Origin: Methanobacteriaceae archaeon
GTDB taxonomy: Archaea > Methanobacteriota > Methanobacteria > Methanobacteriales > Methanobacteriaceae
Direction of reading: 5' to 3'
Length of the DNA stretch: 6,337 nucleotides
NCBI GenBank assembly: GCA_017883605.1
Contig: JADGNH010000114.1
Span: 1 to 6,337, forward strand
Made by a program: the position numbers and the translations under genes. Below, one piece after another: positions 1 to 4,421 of this stretch (positions are counted from its first letter, which is position 1; each line of letters begins with the position of its first letter). Under the pieces are notes generated by a model. It was given only the letters and a program-made list of their open reading frames with translations, was not told where the DNA came from and did not search any database.

Positions 1-13
1 AGAGGGATAATCC

Positions 14-937
14 ATGGCATTTGATGAAGCAGGTAAAATATGGTTTAACGGTAAGATAGTTGATTGGAAAGACGCTAATATACACGTTCTATCTCATGTG
101 GTTCATTATGGTTCAAGTGTATTTGAAGGGATCCGCTGCTATAGCACCCCACGCGGGCCTGCTGTTTTCCGCCTTAAAGAACATGTAAAGCGACTTTTTA
201 ACTCTGCCAAGATTTATCGAATGGATATAGACTACTCCCCGGAAGAGTTCTCCCAGGCTGTCTTGGACACCATAAAAATCAATGAACTGGAAGAATGTTA
301 TATCCGGCCGGTTATATTTCGTGGTTACGGACAGTTAGGTGTTTATCCCTTGAAAACCCCTTTAGAATGTGTAATAGCAGTCTGGGGTTGGGGAAAATAT
401 TTGGGAGAAGAGGCCCTGGAAAAGGGAGTGGATGTAGGAGTGTCCAGTTGGCGTCGTATGGCACCGGACACCATGCCTAACATGGCAAAAGCGGGCTCAA
501 ACTACATGAACTCCCAGCTGGCAAAGATGGAATCAATTTTCAACGGCTACGACGAGGCCATAATGCTGGACTATCAGGGAATGGTCAGTGAAGGAAGTGG
601 AGAAAACGTTTTTCTGGTTATGGATGGTGTTCTGCACACCCCACCGGCAGCATCTTCGCTGCTTCCCGGGATCACCAGAAATTCTATAATTGAACTGGCC
701 CGGGATCTGGACTTAGAGATCAGAGAAGAGCAAATACCCCGGGAAATGCTTTACCTGGCCGATGAAGTTTTCCTTACTGGAACCGCCGCGGAGGTAACAC
801 CCATCAGATCCATAGATAAAATTTCCATTGGTACTGGTAAAAAAGGAGAAGTAACTGAAAAACTTCAAAAAACCTTTTTTGATGTTGTTGAAGGTGGGGT
901 TGATGATAAATACGGCTGGCTGACCTTCGTGGAGTAA
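14..937 (+). CDS. ilvE: Branched-chain amino acid aminotransferase (class IV, PLP-dependent)
   Basis: This enzyme transfers the amino group between glutamate and the 2-oxo acids of leucine, isoleucine and valine, the last step of their synthesis, in the cytoplasm. The 307-residue length is normal for the family. Visible family features are the early HYGSSVFEGIR segment (31-41), Arg60 in HVKRLF as probable phosphate contact, the NMAKAGSNY segment with Lys159 as the expected Schiff-base lysine, the class IV signature SEGSGENVF (192-200) with Glu193 near the cofactor pyridine, LLPGITR (216-222), and GTAAEVTPIRS (256-266). The C-terminal KYGWL resembles the KWGWL of bacterial IlvE. The ATG at 14 follows a purine-rich GAGGGAT at 2-8, an acceptable Shine-Dalgarno sequence five bases away. 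The promoter lies outside the window, so an upstream operon partner cannot be excluded. A D-amino acid aminotransferase is the related alternative, but the overall match is clearly to IlvE. Confidence 0.96.
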   Translation: MAFDEAGKIWFNGKIVDWKDANIHVLSHVVHYGSSVFEGIRCYSTPRGPAVFRLKEHVKRLFNSAKIYRMDIDYSPEEFSQAVLDTIKINELEECYIRPVIFRGYGQLGVYPLKTPLECVIAVWGWGKYLGEEALEKGVDVGVSSWRRMAPDTMPNMAKAGSNYMNSQLAKMESIFNGYDEAIMLDYQGMVSEGSGENVFLVMDGVLHTPPAASSLLPGITRNSIIELARDLDLEIREEQIPREMLYLADEVFLTGTAAEVTPIRSIDKISIGTGKKGEVTEKLQKTFFDVVEGGVDDKYGWLTFVE

Positions 938-948
938 AGAATACATGA

Positions 949-997
949 GTTATGACTTAAATCTTATAAGTTATAACTTAAATCTTATAACTTATAA
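949..997. repeat. 21-bp tandem duplication containing a 13-bp inverted repeat, after ilvE
   Basis: Two adjacent 21-bp copies (949-969 and 970-990) differ at one base; each ends in ACTTAAATCTTATAA. A degenerate third copy starts at 991. Within the array TTATAAGTTATAA (964-976) is the exact reverse complement of TTATAACTTATAA (985-997), with an 8-base loop, and TAAGTTATAACTTA (967-980) is a perfect 14-bp palindrome. A short T-rich run (AGTTTTATAT) follows at 1001-1010. It starts 12 bases past the ilvE stop, so an mRNA 3' hairpin or terminator aid is possible. A protein-binding site or simple slippage product is equally possible. Confidence 0.8.
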
Positions 998-1033
998 TCA
1001 AGTTTTATATGTTAACCAACTCTTTATGATACA

Positions 1034-1057
1034 AATGATTGAATATAATGATTGAAT
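1034..1057. repeat. 11-bp direct repeat AATGATTGAAT, period 13
   Basis: AATGATTGAAT occurs at 1034-1044 and again at 1047-1057, separated by two bases. It lies between the post-ilvE tandem repeat and the A-tract repeats upstream of uppP. No function can be assigned; it may be a local duplication or a tandem binding site. Confidence 0.7.
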
Positions 1058-1060
1058 CCA

Positions 1061-1164
1061 TAATTAAAAAAAAATGTTTATTAATCCTTGGATAAGTTCA
1101 ATAATTAAAAAAAATGTTTATTAATCCATGATTAATTTAATAATTAAAAAAAAAGGCATATTAG
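1061..1164. repeat. Three A-tract repeats about 40 bp apart upstream of uppP
   Basis: Copy 1 (1061-1087) and copy 2 (1102-1127) share TAATTA, a run of 9 or 8 A, then TGTTTATTAATCC, differing only by one A. Copy 3 (1141-1164) keeps TAATTA and a run of 9 A, then diverges to GGCATATTAG. The A runs start at 1066, 1107 and 1146, so spacings are 41 and 39 bp, close to four helical turns. Phased A-tracts typically curve DNA. The TTTATTAA inside copies 1 and 2 (1077-1084 and 1117-1124) is a weak TATA-like sequence; copy 2 would place transcription start near 1147 and give uppP a leader of about 55 bases. Regulatory use is inferred. Confidence 0.75.
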
Positions 1165-1192
1165 TCAAATAAAAATTATTTTTATAAAATCT

Positions 1193-1198
1193 GGTGAT
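1193..1198 (+). promoter_or_regulatory. Ribosome-binding site of uppP (GGTGAT)
   Basis: GGTGAT lies four bases before the ATG at 1203. It matches the GGAGGTGAT complement of the archaeal 16S rRNA 3' end, and it fixes the start of uppP. It implies a leadered transcript, so the TTTATAAA at 1181-1188 is too close to be the TATA box. Confidence 0.8.
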
Positions 1199-1202
1199 TT
1201 AA

Positions 1203-2036
1203 ATGGATATAATTCAAGCGATAATACTCGGAATAGTGCAGGGTCTGACCGAATTTCTACCTATAAGCAGTTCCGGTCACTTGGTCCTGGTGCCATATGC
1301 AATGCACTGGGAAAACCCTGGTTTAGCCTTCGACACCCTCTTACACCTGGGCACCCTGGTAGCGGTGGTGTGGTATTTCTGGAAAGATATTGTGGCTATA
1401 ATAAAGGCCCTGATCTCCAGTATCCTGGACATCTTCCGGGGAAACTTCAAGGCAGGTTTGAAGGAAGATTCCTTCAAAAAACTGGCCTGGCTTTTAGTGG
1501 TGGGCACTATACCTGCTGGTTTAATGGGCGTACTGCTCAAAAGCCAGTTTGAAAGTCTTTTCACCTCCGTGCCTGCAGTGGGTTTCTTTATGATTATAAC
1601 TGGTATTCTCCTTTGGGGTGCAGAAAGGGTGAAAAGAGGAGAAAAAGAAGTTAAAGATGTTTCATTCAAAAACGCTTTAGCAATAGGTATTTTCCAGGGA
1701 TTTGCCATAGCTCCCGGCATATCCAGATCAGGAGCCACAATTTCCGCCGGTCTATTCTCAGGATTGGAAAGAGAATTGGCAGCAAAATTCAGCTTCCTGT
1801 TATCAATACCTGCCATTATAGGTGCTGTTGCTATACAGGCCAAGGATATTACCAGCTTCGATTTTAGCCTGGCAGTTACTCTGGCAGGCTTTATATCGGC
1901 CATTATCTTCGGTTACCTGGCCATTAAACTGCTTTTAAAAATAATTAAAGAGAGAACACTGATGATATTCGCCTACTACTGCTGGATAGTTGGCCTTTTA
2001 GTCTTAATTCTGAGCTATGTATACGGATTAATATAA
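1203..2036 (+). CDS. uppP: Undecaprenyl-diphosphate phosphatase family (UppP/BacA), polyprenyl carrier recycling
   Basis: Members of this integral membrane family remove one phosphate from C55-type polyprenyl diphosphate so that the lipid carrier can be reused. In a pseudomurein-walled methanogen the carrier would serve pseudomurein or glycan assembly; that role is inferred. The 277-residue length is typical. The first signature is at the N-terminus: Gln13 and Glu17 in QGLTEF, followed by PISSSGH with His26. The second is PGISRSGAT (171-179) with Arg175, the residue expected to bind the diphosphate. Hydrophobic segments include roughly 44-68, 94-112, 124-140, 157-172, 196-212, 222-246 and 253-276, consistent with a polytopic protein. 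The start is set by GGTGAT four bases upstream. The gene stands alone, 265 bp from ilvE and convergent with the next gene. Bacterial homologues confer bacitracin resistance when overproduced, hence the synonym bacA. Confidence 0.95.
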   Translation: MDIIQAIILGIVQGLTEFLPISSSGHLVLVPYAMHWENPGLAFDTLLHLGTLVAVVWYFWKDIVAIIKALISSILDIFRGNFKAGLKEDSFKKLAWLLVVGTIPAGLMGVLLKSQFESLFTSVPAVGFFMIITGILLWGAERVKRGEKEVKDVSFKNALAIGIFQGFAIAPGISRSGATISAGLFSGLERELAAKFSFLLSIPAIIGAVAIQAKDITSFDFSLAVTLAGFISAIIFGYLAIKLLLKIIKERTLMIFAYYCWIVGLLVLILSYVYGLI

Positions 2037-2063
2037 TCATTTAATTTTAAGGTAAAATCTACT

Positions 2064-2090
2064 GATTTTTATTTAAATTTCTATTTTCTT
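2064..2090 (+). terminator. T-rich probable terminator of uppP
   Basis: Starting 27 bases after the uppP stop there are three T-rich clusters: GATTTTT (2064-2070), ATTTAAATTT (2071-2080) and CTATTTTCTT (2081-2090). Archaeal termination is commonly driven by oligo-T runs without a hairpin. The adjacent AAAAAG at 2091-2096 reads as a short T run on the other strand and could also serve the convergent gene. Confidence 0.4.
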
Positions 2091-2108
2091 AAAAAGACTG
2101 GAGAATTT

Positions 2109-2164
2109 AATGAATAGAACTTTAGAGATTGTAAAATGAGCAAAATTTATAAATGAATAGAACT
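2109..2164. repeat. 13-bp direct repeat in the convergent spacer between uppP and the SpoIIM-like gene
   Basis: AATGAATAGAACT occurs exactly at 2109-2121 and 2152-2164, 43 bp apart. The flanks also resemble each other (an ATTTA-type sequence before, AGATT after), suggesting an imperfect duplication of about 30 bp. Each copy starts a tiny open frame beginning MNRTL (9 and 12 codons). The first has a GGAG six bases ahead (2100-2103). A TATA-like TTTATAAA lies at 2146-2153. I do not consider either frame a supported gene. Confidence 0.6.
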
Positions 2165-2214
2165 CTGGTAGATTCTAATAACACCATATAAATTAATAAT
2201 TAACCACCAGAACC

Positions 2215-2925
2215 TTAAAGCACCGTAGCAGAATAAACCCCGAAATAGAAGTCATACCAGGACACATAGGGGTGATTCAGAATATAAACCCACCAGGTGC
2301 TCCAAAAAACCTCAAGAACTGCTGCAAAAGCCAGTAAAACTATTATTTTCAGGATTAATGGTATGAAATCCTTTATAATATCGTTTTTAAATTTTTGTGG
2401 TGATTTCATTCTTACCGCCGTTATAAAAGATCCATAAAATTTTAAAAATGCATCTATGGACAATAGAGCGGCTAGAAATTCCAGATAGAGGTGAAAAGAA
2501 CCGAAAAGTATCAAAACAGCCTTTAAAATTCCCACCTTCACCATCAAGAAGAAAGTGACGGCGCCTATTGAACTGAAAAGACCGATTAAAATGGATGGAA
2601 TAATTGCAATTCCGGTGAAAATACATATAAAGCTCGTCACAACATTGTTTAGAAATATACCGAATGAAACAGCCCCCAAATATTTCACAAACTGGTCAAT
2701 AAAATATTTAATGGATATTGAATCAGGAACTTGTAATCCAACCTCCATGGTGCCCAATAAAAATCCACCGTTAAATAGGGAATGAGCATACTGTGGGCTA
2801 AGAAATGCAAAAATGAATCCTAAAATATAAAAAGTTATGCCTGCCAAAAGCGCGTATTTCGATGGTAAAAATCCGTATATAGCACTCTTAAGCGATTTTG
2901 GCTTGAAATTTAGTGATTTAGACAT
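2215..2925 (-). CDS. SpoIIM (stage II sporulation protein M)-family integral membrane protein
   Basis: This is a 236-residue polytopic membrane protein. Likely membrane segments are near residues 24-42, 83-104, 105-128, 133-158 and 186-206. The family match rests on FGIFLNN (88-94), the usual NN motif after a long first loop, and on FHLYLEFLAALLSIDAF (144-160), which resembles the PHG-x-x-E-helix segment of SpoIIM proteins although the Pro and Gly are not kept. The N-terminus is short and basic. The last 30 residues are very aromatic, which is unusual. In Bacillus SpoIIM works with SpoIID and SpoIIP in peptidoglycan remodelling during engulfment; archaeal members have no settled function, so the family name says nothing about sporulation here. 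The ATG at 2925 has only a weak ribosome-binding sequence (TGGAT). The gene is convergent with uppP and separated from cobT by 166 bp with its own TATA candidate, so it is probably transcribed alone. Confidence 0.72.
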   Translation of the reverse strand: MSKSLNFKPKSLKSAIYGFLPSKYALLAGITFYILGFIFAFLSPQYAHSLFNGGFLLGTMEVGLQVPDSISIKYFIDQFVKYLGAVSFGIFLNNVVTSFICIFTGIAIIPSILIGLFSSIGAVTFFLMVKVGILKAVLILFGSFHLYLEFLAALLSIDAFLKFYGSFITAVRMKSPQKFKNDIIKDFIPLILKIIVLLAFAAVLEVFWSTWWVYILNHPYVSWYDFYFGVYSATVL

Positions 2926-2953
2926 ACTATCCAGATCATTCTATTATTATGGG

Positions 2954-2995
2954 GAACTATTGATGAAATAGTGAACTATTGATGAAATTTATAAA
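2954..2995 (-). promoter_or_regulatory. Candidate promoter and 16-bp direct-repeat operator of the SpoIIM-like gene
   Basis: TTTATAAA at 2988-2995 is a good archaeal TATA candidate for the leftward gene. Transcription would start near 2962-2966, leaving a leader of about 40 bases. Immediately downstream of the TATA box GAACTATTGATGAAAT (plus-strand reading) is repeated exactly at 2954-2969 and 2973-2988, period 19, so the copies cover the region between TATA and start site. Copy 1 and its spacer also form the inverted repeat CTATT/AATAG (2957-2961 and 2967-2971). A protein bound there could block RNA polymerase or TBP/TFB. The repeat is seen directly; the operator role is inferred. Confidence 0.45.
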
Positions 2996-3091
2996 GAAAT
3001 TTTTTTACTAGTTTTTTTTAGTCTTACTTTAATTTTAACTTCTATTAATTTTACTTCTAAAATTATTTTTTAGTTAAGAATCTCCCCTAAT

Positions 3092-4162
3092 TTAAAATAT
3101 CTCCCGGCACAGATCCTCTGTTCTCTTCCTCAGGTCATCAATAGAAACACCCTTAAGCAAGGCCGCCATCATGGCCCCTCCCGCCCCTACACCCTCCTTA
3201 ACCGATCCGTTGAGGTAGTTTTTAAGTCCGGTGATCTCTGATTTCTCAAAGCAGGGATCCACTGCAAATATAGTGGTATCTGAAATCTGGGTGGAGATGT
3301 AGTTTATATCAGATGTTTCATCCTCAGCAACGAAGATGGTGGTGGCTATGGCCAGCTCGTCAAAGTCAAATTCAGGGGCTGCTTCTTTAATAACGGCACA
3401 TACCGCGGTCATCTGGGTGCCGCCAGCGAGGATAACCGGTACCCTGCTTCCAGCCGCTATTCCAGCCACGGCCGGGATCATGGGATCACCCACCGCTTCC
3501 ACTGCTTTAAAGGGGTCTGTTACCAGGTCTCCTGGTTTGAATCCGGCAGCCTTTAAACCTTCTCTTACCACCCTTTCCTTGAGTTCATGAGGATTTTCAG
3601 GCATGCTGCCACTGACTTTATGACCGGCATCGTAGCCCATGGCAGTTAAAACTCCCAGTGCCGTGGTGGTGCCTGCTGGGGTGCTTTCTCCTATAATCAG
3701 ATAATCTGTGATTTTAGAGAGATTTTCTCCCAATATTTTACCTTTATTAAATATTTCTTCCGGATTTAAGACCGCCTTACCATGTTTAATGTCTCCTCCC
3801 GGCTCGTCATTTATTTTGATATAGGGCAGGTTGGGTTTAACTGCAGCCCCGGCATCAGCTACTAAAAATGGGATATCAGAAAGTTCCAATGCTGCTTTGG
3901 TTATCACCGCCGGTGTGGGGGCGCTTTCCCCGCCAATCACGGTTTGAGGTATCTCCAGAAGGCATTGTGGCTCTCCGTGAACTATCAGCTCCACATCCGC
4001 TGCTGGCGTGTAATCGGTAAGTTCAGCTGTGGCCCCGGCGCCGGTTATTCCCGGAATTTTGGCTGTTCTGGTGCTGGCAATGACACAAATAAATAATGAA
4101 TTCCTGTTTTTAAGTTTTGTGAGGATCTCTGCTGATCCGTAGTGCTTTATGGTTTCCTTCAT
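3092..4162 (-). CDS. cobT: Archaeal CobT-like nicotinate mononucleotide-dependent phosphoribosyltransferase (UPF0284 type)
   Basis: CobT enzymes move the phosphoribosyl group of nicotinate mononucleotide onto a benzimidazole base, giving the alpha-ribazole phosphate lower part of cobamides. Methanogens need a cobamide for the methyltransferase Mtr, and commonly use 5-hydroxybenzimidazole. The protein has 356 residues from this start, in the family range. Visible motifs are the N-terminal STRTAKIPGITGAG, GGESAPTP (77-84), GESTPAGTTTALG (158-170) typical of the archaeal branch, the glycine-rich LAGGTQM (245-251), and KEGVGAGGAMM (322-332), whose Glu323 probably corresponds to the catalytic glutamate of bacterial CobT. 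Two starts are possible: this ATG, with AGGTGA five bases upstream, or an in-frame GTG at 4171 with AAGGAG six bases upstream, adding three residues. I prefer the ATG because its ribosome-binding match is longer. The gene is divergent from kae1-bud32 and alone, not in a visible cobalamin operon. Confidence 0.88.
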   Translation of the reverse strand: MKETIKHYGSAEILTKLKNRNSLFICVIASTRTAKIPGITGAGATAELTDYTPAADVELIVHGEPQCLLEIPQTVIGGESAPTPAVITKAALELSDIPFLVADAGAAVKPNLPYIKINDEPGGDIKHGKAVLNPEEIFNKGKILGENLSKITDYLIIGESTPAGTTTALGVLTAMGYDAGHKVSGSMPENPHELKERVVREGLKAAGFKPGDLVTDPFKAVEAVGDPMIPAVAGIAAGSRVPVILAGGTQMTAVCAVIKEAAPEFDFDELAIATTIFVAEDETSDINYISTQISDTTIFAVDPCFEKSEITGLKNYLNGSVKEGVGAGGAMMAALLKGVSIDDLRKRTEDLCREIF

Positions 4163-4167
4163 AACGT

Positions 4168-4184
4168 TCACCTAATTCTCCTTG
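4168..4184 (-). promoter_or_regulatory. Two stacked ribosome-binding sites deciding the cobT start
   Basis: Read leftward, AAGGAG (4179-4184) lies six bases before a GTG at 4171, and AGGTGA (4168-4173) lies five bases before the ATG at 4162; the GTG is itself part of AGGTGA. Both match the 16S rRNA tail (AGGAGGTGAT). Either start gives the same frame, so the protein differs by three residues only. Confidence 0.6.
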
Positions 4185-4186
4185 GA

Positions 4187-4242
4187 GTTTAGTTAGGGTT
4201 ATATTCTTCTTGAGGTTTAGTTAGGGTATAATTAGATATAAA
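4187..4242 (-). promoter_or_regulatory. Candidate cobT promoter with a 13-bp direct repeat in the leader
   Basis: Read leftward, TTTATATC (4242 to 4235) is a TATA candidate that would start transcription near 4212, giving a leader of about 50 bases. ACCCTAACTAAAC occurs twice on this strand, at 4227-4215 and 4199-4187, 28 bp apart, with partly matching flanks (TATA before, CTC or CCTC after). One copy lies just upstream of the predicted start site, the other inside the leader. This could be a repressor site pair or an mRNA element; nothing like a cobalamin riboswitch core was recognised. Confidence 0.4.
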
Positions 4243-4259
4243 GAGTAAGTGATAAAATT

Positions 4260-4277
4260 ATTGATTATATAATCAAT
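4260..4277. promoter_or_regulatory. 18-bp perfect palindrome between cobT and kae1-bud32
   Basis: ATTGATTATATAATCAAT is its own reverse complement. It sits 17 bp upstream of the cobT TATA candidate, beyond the BRE position, and about 145 bp before the kae1-bud32 start. Length and position suit a homodimeric regulator such as a winged-helix protein, most simply acting on cobT. In such AT-rich DNA short palindromes are common, but 18 exact bases containing G and C at matching positions is notable. Confidence 0.5.
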
Positions 4278-4342
4278 GAAAAATGATATTCAAAGTAAAT
4301 CTAATATTAACATCTTAATCTTTCTAAAAAAAGAAAAATATG

Positions 4343-4374
4343 TTTTTAAATTATTTTTAAAAGATAATTTTAAA
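4343..4374 (+). promoter_or_regulatory. Probable promoter region of kae1-bud32 with three TTTTTAAA-like boxes
   Basis: TTTTTAAA occurs at 4343-4350 and 4354-4361, and ATTTTAAA at 4367-4374. The third would put transcription start near 4397, about 25 bases before the ATG at 4422; the others would give longer leaders. A purine-rich AAGAAAAAT precedes the first box and could act as a BRE. None is a strong TATA consensus, so which box is used is uncertain. Confidence 0.35.
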
Positions 4375-4421
4375 CTTTAATGACCAATAGTTAACTTAAT
4401 GAGTAAAATAACGTGTTTAAA

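Noticed and set aside
1061..1164. CRISPR array
   Set aside because: Units are AT-rich, unequal and only three in number; the gaps of about 13 bases are far shorter than spacers, and no cas genes are present.
1181..1188. TTTATAAA as TATA box of uppP
   Set aside because: It is only 14 bases before the ATG, so transcription would start inside the gene, and the clear GGTGAT at 1193 would be untranscribed.
1277..1903. Long open frame (208 codons) on the minus strand inside uppP
   Set aside because: It lies fully opposite a well-supported gene, has no recognisable family motifs or ribosome-binding site, and its composition mirrors the uppP codons.
2165..2210. CTGGT...ACCAG inverted repeat as terminator between uppP and the SpoIIM-like gene
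   Set aside because: Only five base pairs with a 36-base loop, which is expected by chance.
4276..4380. 34-codon open frame in the cobT / kae1-bud32 spacer
   Set aside because: It has no ribosome-binding site, overlaps the palindrome and probable promoter boxes, and its lysine, isoleucine and phenylalanine content is what AT-rich random DNA gives.
4413..4421. GTG at 4413 as start of kae1-bud32
   Set aside because: The ATG at 4422 gives the conserved Kae1 N-terminus beginning MICIGIEGTAEKTG, and the GTG has no better ribosome-binding site.
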